Of a stretch of DNA of 64,000 bases, positions 51,433-60,043 are shown piece by piece (the first letter of the stretch is position 1; each line of letters opens with the position of its first letter). The notes beneath the pieces are model-generated. The model saw only the letters and a program-made list of their open reading frames with translations. It was not told the DNA's origin and ran no database searches. The translations under genes and the position numbers were made by a program. This stretch comes from Croceimicrobium sp963974215. Its GTDB lineage: Bacteria > Bacteroidota > Bacteroidia > Flavobacteriales > Schleiferiaceae. The DNA lies in assembly GCA_963974215.1 (NCBI GenBank), contig CAXBBL010000002.1, positions 327,825 through 391,824 on the forward strand. Direction: 5' to 3'.

Positions 51433-52383
51433 ATGGAATACCTAGACTTTGAAAAACCTGTTGAGGAAATTCTACTTCAGATAGCCAAGACAAAAGAATT
51501 AGAGACTGAAACCCAAGTAGATATGGGCAAAACTCTAAAAGAGCTTGAGAAAAAACTAGAGAGTACACGTAAAAGCATATACAAGGATTTAAGCGCATGG
51601 CAAAGGGTACAACTCTCTCGCCATCCGCAAAGACCTTATACTTTAGCCTATATAAATGCCATGACCAATGGCGAATTTATCGAGTTGCACGGCGATAGAA
51701 ATGTAAAAGACGATAAAGCCATGGTTGGTGGTTGGGGTATGCTAGGTGATGAGCCAGTTATGTTTATTGGCCAGCAGAAAGGCGTTAATACTAAGATGCG
51801 TCAGTACCGCAATTTCGGGATGGCGAATCCCGAAGGATATCGCAAGGCTTTACGTCTGATGAAAATGGCCGAAAAGTTTAATCGGCCCGTAGTGTCGCTT
51901 ATCGATACTCCGGGAGCCTTCCCAGGCCTGGAAGCCGAAGAACGCGGACAAGGCGAAGCCATTGCGCGTAATATTTACGAAATGTCCATTTTAAAAGTCC
52001 CCATTATCTGTGTGATAATTGGCGAAGGCGCTTCAGGTGGAGCTTTAGGTATTGGCGTAGGTGATAAAGTTTTAATGTTAGAAAACACTTGGTACTCTGT
52101 TATTTCTCCCGAAAGCTGCTCTTCTATATTATGGCGCTCTTGGGATTTTAAGCAAAGAGCGGCTGACGCTTTAAAGCTTACCGCAGAAAATATGTTGAGT
52201 AACAAATTAATCGACGGAATTATTGAAGAGCCACAAGGTGGGGCGCATACCAATCCCGAAGAGATGTTTAGTATTTTAAAGGATGAGCTATTGCAGCACA
52301 TCTCCAAATTAAAGAAAATAGACACCGACAAACTTTTAGAGAAGCGATTAAGCAAGTTTGAAAAGATGGGTGCTTATAAATAA
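51433..52383 (+). CDS. accA: Acetyl-CoA carboxylase carboxyltransferase subunit alpha
   Basis: 316 aa, the usual length. Transfers carboxyl from biotin to acetyl-CoA, the first step of fatty acid synthesis, with AccD. Motifs: RPYTLAYINAMTNGEFIELHGDR, GQQKGVNTKMRQYRNFGM, SLIDTPGAFPGLEAEERGQ and IGEGASGGALGIGVGD (oxyanion-hole glycines). accD is not adjacent. Element CATATTTG (51403-51410, one mismatch) may be its promoter; a terminator follows. Confidence 0.96.
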   Translation: MEYLDFEKPVEEILLQIAKTKELETETQVDMGKTLKELEKKLESTRKSIYKDLSAWQRVQLSRHPQRPYTLAYINAMTNGEFIELHGDRNVKDDKAMVGGWGMLGDEPVMFIGQQKGVNTKMRQYRNFGMANPEGYRKALRLMKMAEKFNRPVVSLIDTPGAFPGLEAEERGQGEAIARNIYEMSILKVPIICVIIGEGASGGALGIGVGDKVLMLENTWYSVISPESCSSILWRSWDFKQRAADALKLTAENMLSNKLIDGIIEEPQGGAHTNPEEMFSILKDELLQHISKLKKIDTDKLLEKRLSKFEKMGAYK

Positions 52384-52405
52384 GCACAGCTGTATATACA
52401 TTAAA

Positions 52406-52446
52406 GAAAGCCCCGTTAGAAATATTCCAACGGGGCTTTCTTTTTG
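52406..52446 (+). terminator. Rho-independent terminator of accA
   Basis: 12-bp perfect stem GAAAGCCCCGTT / AACGGGGCTTTC, loop 11 nt, followed by TTTTT on plus. Confidence 0.85.
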
Positions 52447-52468
52447 GTAATCTAAATCGAACTTCGAT

Positions 52469-54070
52469 TTACTTAATCAATAGTCTTTCGTTGTAATAGC
52501 CGTTATCGCCTTTTAACTGATAACGGACAAAATAAATACCCGCAGGTAAGTACCTTAAATCTATTTCACGCTCTAACGTGATGGGCCAATTTCTACCCCA
52601 AGCATCGTTCAAACTCATCTGCTTTAAGCGGGCATAACCTTGCACTTGAATAATTCCATTGCTAGGGTTAGGATAAAAAGAAACATTCTGCAGTGCCGCT
52701 TCGGGGCTACTAAGCTGCGGACCCGATTGAATATTTACAGTTTGAGGCTCACTCCCTGGCCCTTCTTCAATAAACTGTAAAGTGGCACTATAGCTCATAC
52801 TGGCATCAAAGCTGATCATAATTTGTGCATGATCGCCGGGGTTTAAAGTAATCGTTCCAGGATTGCCATTGCTAAAGTTTAAATTAGGATCACTTAACTG
52901 GAAATTGCGGAAGGTCATATCCTCATTACCACCATTGTAAATAACAAAAGAGTAGTCAAAAGATCCTACTCCTTGGGCCAGCATAATGGTATCGTCAGAA
53001 TAATAAGCTGAATAATTAGCCGTGGCGGTGCTCGTCGCGTTGATATCGCTAATGCGTTCGATAAACTGCGGGTAATCAATGAATGGATTACGGTTATTCT
53101 GTAAAGCGAAAATGCCATTATTACGTGCAATTTCATTCGCCGTGGGTGGGAAGTTATCGTGCCAAGTTCGCAGTATCGCTTCTTGTCCTGCGAAATGATT
53201 GGAATAGTCTTGATAGCGGATTACAAAATACATCATCGCGCGCGCGCTCGCGCCTTTTTGGGCATCGCGCGGTTCGAATTTACCACCTCCCGACTTTGAG
53301 CCACCTTGGGTCCAGCTGCTGCTGTTCACTACGCCAAAGGGATCATTACCACGTCGACTGTTGGCAGTAACATCGGTGGGGAAAAGGTGGTGAATATCAC
53401 TTTTCATAGGCTCATTGGAACTAAAAAAGCCTTGAGGGAAGGTATGCTCGCAGTTGAAACTATTAGTATTGGCTCCCGAGCGCGAATTAAAGGTTGCTGT
53501 TCTGCCGGTATAAACGCAAGTAACTTGCCCCCCTGAATTATCGAGAGTTGCATACATATTATCACGAGCTGTATTGTAGCCCAGTGAATTATAGCCCGCC
53601 GCTAGCTTGTTACTTAAGGCCGTTTTCAAAACTTCCTCCTCTTTGTTTTCGGTGGTGCTGTAATAGCTTTTAGAAAAAGTTCCTTGACCATTAAGGCCCA
53701 CTGGATAATGTCCAAAACCACTCGCCGATTTAAAAACCAAGGCCTGATTGTGCAGCATGTTATGCTCAGGAGAAAATTCTATCGTTACAGAAATGCTATC
53801 TCCGCCTAAGATTACAAAATTGCTATCTAAGGCGCGGAAAACTTTATTGCCGTAATAATTGAAACGGGCTACGCTATCTATGGCAATGGGATAAGCCGAT
53901 TGGTTTACTAAAACCAAAGTTTCACTGTTAGTTTGCAACTCATTTGTGGTAGGGAAGTTTACCATAGCCTGGCGAGCTATTAAAGCCTGAGCCTCTGATT
54001 TCAAACTAAATAGGCTTAATGCTATTGCTAAAAAAATAGTGGACTTTTTACTTATTGTAGAGAATATCAT
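52469..54070 (-). CDS. T9SS-sorted endonuclease I (EndA/NucM-like)
   Basis: 533 aa. Signal peptide (MIFSTISKKSTIFLAIALSL..., to about 28), an N-terminal choice-of-anchor/Ig-like domain (about 30-125), an endonuclease I domain (about 140-350) with FNCEHTFPQGFFSS and SDIHHLFPTDVTANSRRGNDPFG, carrying the catalytic His and metal residues, a second Ig-like segment, and a T9SS type A sorting domain (about 455-533; SFYPNPSNGIIQVQG, LPAGIYFVRYQ). Likely a surface or secreted DNase/RNase for nutrient scavenging. The start chosen overlaps the upstream lipoprotein gene by 23 nt; a longer start at 54103 is possible. Confidence 0.9.
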   Translation of the reverse strand: MIFSTISKKSTIFLAIALSLFSLKSEAQALIARQAMVNFPTTNELQTNSETLVLVNQSAYPIAIDSVARFNYYGNKVFRALDSNFVILGGDSISVTIEFSPEHNMLHNQALVFKSASGFGHYPVGLNGQGTFSKSYYSTTENKEEEVLKTALSNKLAAGYNSLGYNTARDNMYATLDNSGGQVTCVYTGRTATFNSRSGANTNSFNCEHTFPQGFFSSNEPMKSDIHHLFPTDVTANSRRGNDPFGVVNSSSWTQGGSKSGGGKFEPRDAQKGASARAMMYFVIRYQDYSNHFAGQEAILRTWHDNFPPTANEIARNNGIFALQNNRNPFIDYPQFIERISDINATSTATANYSAYYSDDTIMLAQGVGSFDYSFVIYNGGNEDMTFRNFQLSDPNLNFSNGNPGTITLNPGDHAQIMISFDASMSYSATLQFIEEGPGSEPQTVNIQSGPQLSSPEAALQNVSFYPNPSNGIIQVQGYARLKQMSLNDAWGRNWPITLEREIDLRYLPAGIYFVRYQLKGDNGYYNERLLIK

Positions 54071-55316
54071 AATCTTGAAGTGCATCAAATTTTGAGGCCG
54101 CAAATTGCAGATTATTATCCAAATTGAGGCGATAAACAGTGTTAGCTTTTTGTAAATAAAGACCTTGATCGAAGCGGCTTAACTGAAAGTTTTTATGCAC
54201 ACCACTCTGTATCGAAATGGGTATGCTAGAACCAAACACAAAAGCGCGATATAATTCCTGATCGGTACTAAACATTAGCAGCTGACTTTGCGCGGTGGCT
54301 GCTCCTGCCAAGGGTATTTGATCGTTCCCTATATACTCCAAGTTTAAAGTTTGGCTTACACTATTGTAGATGTGTAATTCCCACTTGCTATTTCTTCGCA
54401 GTAAAACCACAATATCCTGATTTCCCTGCAGCGGGAAGATCACGTGGTTAGAACCGCTCAAAGGATAGCTTTGAAAAACTCCGCTTAAGCTACTATTAAA
54501 AAATTCCAGTTGGGGATTTAAACCTGCCTGATCGTAGCTTATTGCCACTAACTTTTCATTTAAAACACAACCCGCACGTGCCGTTCTTCCGGCAGGCAAA
54601 CTAGTAGATGCTTGCACTGTACCTTCTTCCAAATAGTCTATACCACCGTCGGTTCGTAATAAAAACAATCCCTCAGCCGACTTTATAAACTGATAATAAT
54701 TGCGAAAGCCAGGCGCCTGAACAAGCGGTAATTCTCGCACCAACTGAAAGTCCTTTAATCGTCTCACTTCTACTGGCTCATCTGCGAAAGCGGCCAAATA
54801 AATTAAAGAGTCGCGCGAAGAAACCTTCAATGCATCGTAAGCGCTTGCTAAAGGAAAACTAATGCGATTTTGATTGTTATCGACTAATTCCAAGCTCGTT
54901 TCTCCCAAAAGGGCAAAACCTCTTTGGGCCAAAGCCAAACCCGTATAGCGAAGCGAAGAAAATGTACTGGCTCCCTTGTCGGCATTTTCTACCTGTAAAC
55001 GCAAATCGTAAGTTCCGCTTTCTAAGTAGGGATCATTAAAAATAAGTTCTAGGTCGACCGTATTTCCTTCTCTAAAAACCTCTCTTTGCGGAAGCGTAAA
55101 AACTCTAGAACCTTGCAATAAACTAAGATTATAGCTCCTACTATTGCTACTTTCAAAACCCAATCTTAGGGTATCGCCAAAATTCACATTGGCCGCATCT
55201 ATGTAAGTGAAGCTAACTTCTGGATAAGGCACCTCCTCCTTTGAGCATGAGGTGATTAGCGCCAAAACGAGGGCGTGTTGAAAACAATGTCGTATAAATT
55301 GCCTTAAGCCGGTCAC
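54048..55316 (-). CDS. Hypothetical lipoprotein
   Basis: 422 aa. Lipoprotein signal (ALITSC, Cys at about 24). An N-terminal Ig-like segment (about 30-125; VSFTYIDAANVNFGDTLRLGFE in two strands) is followed by a region of short beta strands (about 130-420) that reads like a beta-propeller, with no enzymatic motif. It is transcribed ahead of the T9SS nuclease, overlapping it, so it may help that enzyme or share its regulation. The start is a GTG (MTGLRQF) with no ATG alternative before the lipobox; confidence in the exact start is low. Confidence 0.7.
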   Translation of the reverse strand: MTGLRQFIRHCFQHALVLALITSCSKEEVPYPEVSFTYIDAANVNFGDTLRLGFESSNSRSYNLSLLQGSRVFTLPQREVFREGNTVDLELIFNDPYLESGTYDLRLQVENADKGASTFSSLRYTGLALAQRGFALLGETSLELVDNNQNRISFPLASAYDALKVSSRDSLIYLAAFADEPVEVRRLKDFQLVRELPLVQAPGFRNYYQFIKSAEGLFLLRTDGGIDYLEEGTVQASTSLPAGRTARAGCVLNEKLVAISYDQAGLNPQLEFFNSSLSGVFQSYPLSGSNHVIFPLQGNQDIVVLLRRNSKWELHIYNSVSQTLNLEYIGNDQIPLAGAATAQSQLLMFSTDQELYRAFVFGSSIPISIQSGVHKNFQLSRFDQGLYLQKANTVYRLNLDNNLQFAASKFDALQDYDILYNK

Positions 55317-55322
55317 AATAAT

Positions 55323-55330
55323 TATTTTTG
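55323..55330 (+). promoter_or_regulatory. -7 promoter element of dnaB
   Basis: TATTTTTG, exact match, 39 nt before the dnaB ATG. Confidence 0.45.
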
Positions 55331-55369
55331 GAAGCTAATCCTTTTTCTTCTAAACCCTTGTAATTGAGC

Positions 55370-56896
55370 ATGGATAATAACAAAAGTCCGCAAAATTCTT
55401 TCAGCACCAAAAAAAAACCGAGCGTTATCGCCCTCGATCAGGGACGTATTCCGCCTCAGGTAATCAGTTTTGAGGAAGCTGTTTTAGGCGCGGTACTAAT
55501 TGATAATGGCGCGATAAACTCGGTAATCGACATTTTATCGCCCGAAAGTTTTTATAAAACGCAGCATGCCTTAATTTTTAAAACGGTTAAGGAATTATTC
55601 GGTCGGAGCGAACCCGTAGATATTTTAACAGTAGCGCATGAGCTTCGTCAAAATGGTGAACTAGAAGCCTCAGGAGGAGAGCAGTACTTAATTGAACTGA
55701 GTAATAAAGTTTCGTCTTCCGCGCACTCAGAGTACCATGCCAGGGTAATTGTACAAAAGCACATTCAGCGCGAGATGATTCGCGTTTCTAGCAATATTAT
55801 CGATAAAAGTTTCGATGAAACTACCGATGTTTTCGACCTTTTAGATGAGGCCGAACAAGATCTTTTTGAAGTTGCACACAGCAATATTGTAAAGAACTAT
55901 CAAAGCGCAAAAGACCTTATTCGAGAGGCGATTACGCGGATTGAAGAGATTAGCAAGAAGGAAGGTCTTTCCGGTGTGCCTTCCGGTTTCACTGAGGTAG
56001 ATAGGATTACTGCGGGTTGGCAGCCCTCGGATTTAATTATTCTCGCCGCCCGTCCGGGTATGGGTAAAACGGCCTTCGTATTGTCTATGGCCCGAAATAT
56101 GGCGGTAGATCATAAAACTCCCGTAGCGGTATTCTCTCTGGAGATGGCGGCAGTTCAGCTTATTACCCGTTTAATTTCTAGTGAAACAGGACTCAACTCT
56201 GAGAAGCTTAGAAAAGGAACGCTAGATGATGCCGAGTGGCAGCAGCTGCTAACTAAGGTGCGCGCCTTAGAAGATGCACCGCTTTTTATTGATGACACGC
56301 CTGCACTTAGTGTTTTTGACTTACGGGCGAAGTGTCGCCGCTTGAAAGCTCAGCATAATATCGGCATGATTGTAATTGACTACCTGCAGTTAATGACCGT
56401 AGGGGGACAAAAAAGTCAGGGTGGTAACCGTGAGCAAGAAATTTCCACTATTTCGCGTTCCTTAAAAAGTATTGCGAAAGAACTAAATGTGCCGGTAATT
56501 GCCCTATCACAATTAAGTCGTGCGGTAGAATCGAGAGCAGGAGATAAAAGACCACAGCTCTCTGACCTGAGGGAATCGGGTGCGATTGAGCAAGATGCGG
56601 ATATCGTCTGTTTCATTTATCGTCCCGAATATTATGACATTGAAACTTTTAGAGATGGTGACCCGGCCGAAGGGAAAGCAGAGCTTATTATTGCCAAACA
56701 CCGTAACGGTAGTTTAGCTGATGTACGCTTGCGCTTCCAAGGTTCCATGGCCCGTTTCTCCGATTTAGAAAATGTAGATGCTGGCCCTATGATTTTAGAA
56801 TCGAAAATTAATAGTGATAGCTATCTGGGCGGAGCACCGGGTGCAGGCGGCTCAGAATTTAATACTGGTAACGAAAATGATGATTTCCCATTTTAA
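55370..56896 (+). CDS. dnaB: Replicative DNA helicase DnaB
   Basis: 508 aa. Hexameric 5'-3' helicase of the replication fork. N-terminal primase-interacting domain (about 30-130; PPQVISFEEAVLGAVLID), linker, then RecA-like ATPase with Walker A LAARPGMGKTAF (about 223-234), VFSLEMAAVQL, Walker B VIDYLQLM and the arginine-finger region KHRNGSLADVRLRF. No intein. Start is ATG 55370 rather than the TTG two codons earlier. The C terminus NENDDFPF resembles SSB-like acidic tips. The next gene begins inside its last codons. Confidence 0.97.
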   Translation: MDNNKSPQNSFSTKKKPSVIALDQGRIPPQVISFEEAVLGAVLIDNGAINSVIDILSPESFYKTQHALIFKTVKELFGRSEPVDILTVAHELRQNGELEASGGEQYLIELSNKVSSSAHSEYHARVIVQKHIQREMIRVSSNIIDKSFDETTDVFDLLDEAEQDLFEVAHSNIVKNYQSAKDLIREAITRIEEISKKEGLSGVPSGFTEVDRITAGWQPSDLIILAARPGMGKTAFVLSMARNMAVDHKTPVAVFSLEMAAVQLITRLISSETGLNSEKLRKGTLDDAEWQQLLTKVRALEDAPLFIDDTPALSVFDLRAKCRRLKAQHNIGMIVIDYLQLMTVGGQKSQGGNREQEISTISRSLKSIAKELNVPVIALSQLSRAVESRAGDKRPQLSDLRESGAIEQDADIVCFIYRPEYYDIETFRDGDPAEGKAELIIAKHRNGSLADVRLRFQGSMARFSDLENVDAGPMILESKINSDSYLGGAPGAGGSEFNTGNENDDFPF

Positions 56897-58151
56897 TAGA
56901 CTTAGTTTCCTTGTCCTTTTATGCCTTATCAGTTTTAAGCTGAGCGCCATTCATTTACTGATACCAATGGATGAAGAACGGCAAAAAGAACATCTTAAAG
57001 CTTATGGAATTGCCTATTATGCCACTGAAAGAGGCACTACAGTAGAATGGTTATTAAACTATCGCGGCGGCAGTTTTATGATGCCTTTTGATGAAACTTT
57101 GAAATTAGAATGTCAAATTAGGAATGTGAGCTACAGCGCCATTAGCGATGCTGATGCAGAAAGTATTCGCAAGAGCATCAGTAGCCCCGCAGTAAATCAG
57201 GCGGTGGTGAAATTAGAAAAAGCACCGAAAATTGCGGTCTACTCCCCCAAGGGAAAATTACCTTGGGATGATGCGGTAACCTTGGTTCTCACCTATGCGG
57301 AAATTCCGTACGATGTAGTTTATGACAAAGAGGTATTAGACAACCTATTACCCCGCTACGACTGGCTGCACTTGCATCATGAAGATTTCACGGGTCAATA
57401 TGGTCGCTTTTACGCTGCCTTTAAAAACGCCCCTTGGTATATTCAGCAAAAAGCCGATATGGAGGCGTCTGCAACAGCACTGGGCTTTTCGAAAGTAAGC
57501 GAACTGAAAGAAGCGGTGGCGAAAAAGATTAAGGAGTTCACTATTGGCGGAGGCTTCTTATTCGCCATGTGCTCGGCCACTGATAGTTATGATATTAGTC
57601 TTGCCAGTAGCGGTGTTGACATTTGCGAACCCATGTTCGATGGCGATCCTGCAGAACCTAATTACAATAACAAACTCGACTATACCCAGACCTTAGCTTT
57701 TAAGGATTTCACCCTAATTGAAAACCCTAATCGTTATGAGTTTAGCAATATTGATGTTACCGATAATCGCAAAGTAAAACCAGAAGATGACTTCTTCAGT
57801 CTCTTTGAGTTTTCGGCCAAATGGGATATTGTCCCAACCATGCTTACTCAAAATCACAGTCAGGTTGTAAAAGGTTTTATGGGACAGACCACCGCTTTTC
57901 GTTCTAGCCTCATTAAAAGTGATGTCCTTATTTTAGGAGAATTTAAACCTTATGGAGAAGCGCGTTATATTCACGGCGAACTTGGAGAAGGAACTTGGAC
58001 TTTTTATGGTGGCCACGACCCAGAAGACTATCAACATCGTGTGGGAGATCCTAAAACGGAATTGTCTCTTTACCCCAACTCGCCAGGCTATCGCTTAATT
58101 CTCAATAATATTTTATTCCCGGCCGCCAAGAAAAAGAACCAAAAGACTTAG
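56880..58151 (+). CDS. Secreted amidotransferase-like protein, often labelled asparagine synthetase B
   Basis: 423 aa. Signal peptide (about 1-22, ending KLSAIH), then a body whose central part has a class I glutamine-amidotransferase-like nucleophile elbow, GGGFLFAMCSATDS, with a candidate Cys. IHLLIPMDEERQKEHLKAYGIAYY opens the mature protein and GHDPEDYQHRVGDPKTEL lies near the end. Bacteroidota homologues carry the label asparagine synthetase B, but no synthetase ATP site is visible and a signal peptide is present, so I regard that label as unsupported. Start at 56880 (or the adjacent ATG 56877), overlapping dnaB by 17 or 20 nt. Confidence 0.75.
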   Translation: MISHFNRLSFLVLLCLISFKLSAIHLLIPMDEERQKEHLKAYGIAYYATERGTTVEWLLNYRGGSFMMPFDETLKLECQIRNVSYSAISDADAESIRKSISSPAVNQAVVKLEKAPKIAVYSPKGKLPWDDAVTLVLTYAEIPYDVVYDKEVLDNLLPRYDWLHLHHEDFTGQYGRFYAAFKNAPWYIQQKADMEASATALGFSKVSELKEAVAKKIKEFTIGGGFLFAMCSATDSYDISLASSGVDICEPMFDGDPAEPNYNNKLDYTQTLAFKDFTLIENPNRYEFSNIDVTDNRKVKPEDDFFSLFEFSAKWDIVPTMLTQNHSQVVKGFMGQTTAFRSSLIKSDVLILGEFKPYGEARYIHGELGEGTWTFYGGHDPEDYQHRVGDPKTELSLYPNSPGYRLILNNILFPAAKKKNQKT

Positions 58152-58247
58152 TGCATGTGCACTCTGCATTGGGCAGCCTGTAAATCAAGACTTAGGTGAT
58201 CTGACCTGTTTCGTAGGAACCTGCATTTTGTGTTGATCAATAGGTCT

Positions 58248-59954
58248 CTATTTGAATCTTTCATGCGGTATCTTAAGCTTTCGATAGGCACCAAATTCTC
58301 CTTCATTGCCATAGTAGATGATCACATGTCTCTGATCTAAGCCCCAACTAATTTGTCTTCTGAGCTCTGGTTTATAATAATGTGGATTAAATGGGAAATC
58401 TATTTTTTGATTTGACCCTTGGAGCCTGCTGTATTCTTGAAGGATTTCTCTATAAACAACCTCCTTAAATTTCGGACCAAAGAGTACGTCTGGATCATAA
58501 GCCTCCATCGTGTAAGGATTAACAACCAAAGCATAATACTCTTGGACATCGTCATTGGGATTATGCATGTCATAGCAGGGTTTTACCGCTTCCCAACTAA
58601 AGTAGCCATTGTTCAAGTAGTTTCTAGAATGCAGTCTGAATAGCAGACTGTCGCACCCTTGTGGAATATCAACATCATAGTCCGGCATCGGCAAGGTCGG
58701 TTCCTCTAACTTGGGCTGATATGGATCATCAGAAATCCAGACTTTCTTTTTACGCTTAAAGAATCTGCAAATATTCTTTTCCGCTGGCTTTTCTGCCTTA
58801 GCGATGGCCTTGTTTAAGCGCTTGATGTATTTAGCTAACTCTAACGAATCTTTCCTTGGCAGCCTGTATAGCGTTTCGGTAATTTCTATAGAAATCAAAC
58901 TGTCATGGTTAAATGGGAAATTGACTTCCGAAACTGAATAGTAGGCCTCATTGCAAGGAATACTTTTTGCAAATAAGGTAGCTTCTATGAAGGACTCCAA
59001 ACCGAGAAAAGTGGTATCTTCTGTAGCTTTTCTCTGCTTCCTATTTATTTGAATATCATTTCTATTTCTATAGCTTTTATAGTCCATAGGACGATACAGA
59101 TAGACAGGCTTTACGTAGATTTTTTCTAGGCAATAAGCATTTCTTCGTGGATCACTATCCATATACTCAGGTGCAGATATTTGAACCGAAGGAGAGGTAT
59201 ACTTGATTTTCGTATGATAGGGATGCTCAATAACATGAAGCGAGGATTCCGTCTGGCTGGAATATCGAATTTTGTCATAAAAGGGGAAACACATCAGTGC
59301 CTCCGGATTACCAATGTTAATTATGCTTAAGTTGACATTACTCGTATGACTCGAATTCACCGATAGTTCTTTAAGCTTTTTAAATGGTGTGCCTAGAATT
59401 TCGCTTGCCTTAATAGTACTCTGGTGTTTCCTATAGTGCTTGGATAAGGCATAATGTTTAAGAAGAGGAGCTTCAATCAAAAAATCGCCATCCTGAAAAT
59501 TCATTTGAAAAACAAAGTCTGCTGTATCCGTGGATTCAAATTCAAAGTGAATTCGCATAGTACTCTTCGTTTCACTTTTAACGGCAACTATCTGCCCCTC
59601 TGCAAGCCCTAGAATTGGGAAACTAACATAAGACCAATCACCATATATGTTTTGGTAACTATGGCCATATAAGTCTTTGGGTATCGCTTTTAATAGTTGC
59701 CCCATAGTATAGGAATAACCTTTTTCAGTGTTTCCCATATCGAGATGCATCTCTCTATTTCGAAGAGTATCGAAAGCCTTAGTTTTTGGGTTGATAAAGA
59801 CAAAATAATAATAGTCGTCCAAAGACATACCATCTATTTTTAATCTTAAAACACCATGTTCCTTTGCTCGCTCCTTCTCCCATTTTGTCTGCCCTTGCAT
59901 GGAATAGCCTAGGAGAAAAGTAAGAAGGAGAAATATGGTCTTTTTAGATATCAT
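58248..59954 (-). CDS. Secreted hypothetical protein
   Basis: 568 aa. Signal peptide (about 1-21, ending MQGQ). No recognised domain. The N-terminal YYFVFINPKTKAFDTL (about 48-63) and the C-terminal YYALVVNPYTMEAYDP (about 476-491) look like two copies of one small motif, with ELRRQISWGLDQRHVIIYYGNEGEFGAYRKL ending the protein. Rich in Tyr, Pro, Lys and Asp; no membrane segment after the signal. By eye, Arg codons are AGA/AGG-heavy and the gene is more AT-rich than neighbours, which could mean recent arrival, but I have not computed this. No lipobox, no T9SS domain. Transcribed alone. Confidence 0.6.
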   Translation of the reverse strand: MISKKTIFLLLTFLLGYSMQGQTKWEKERAKEHGVLRLKIDGMSLDDYYYFVFINPKTKAFDTLRNREMHLDMGNTEKGYSYTMGQLLKAIPKDLYGHSYQNIYGDWSYVSFPILGLAEGQIVAVKSETKSTMRIHFEFESTDTADFVFQMNFQDGDFLIEAPLLKHYALSKHYRKHQSTIKASEILGTPFKKLKELSVNSSHTSNVNLSIINIGNPEALMCFPFYDKIRYSSQTESSLHVIEHPYHTKIKYTSPSVQISAPEYMDSDPRRNAYCLEKIYVKPVYLYRPMDYKSYRNRNDIQINRKQRKATEDTTFLGLESFIEATLFAKSIPCNEAYYSVSEVNFPFNHDSLISIEITETLYRLPRKDSLELAKYIKRLNKAIAKAEKPAEKNICRFFKRKKKVWISDDPYQPKLEEPTLPMPDYDVDIPQGCDSLLFRLHSRNYLNNGYFSWEAVKPCYDMHNPNDDVQEYYALVVNPYTMEAYDPDVLFGPKFKEVVYREILQEYSRLQGSNQKIDFPFNPHYYKPELRRQISWGLDQRHVIIYYGNEGEFGAYRKLKIPHERFK

Positions 59955-60043
59955 CGTGTAACACTTTGATTATGCTCTTTTCAAGAGCTCCTTAGACTAC
60001 CCGTTCCTGACTTGTCTATCTTTTTTCTTTGAAATCTGACTCT

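Noticed and set aside
53230..53260. Alternating CG run that could form Z-DNA
   Set aside because: It encodes Ala-Arg-Ala-Ser codons of the endonuclease gene; short and explained by coding.
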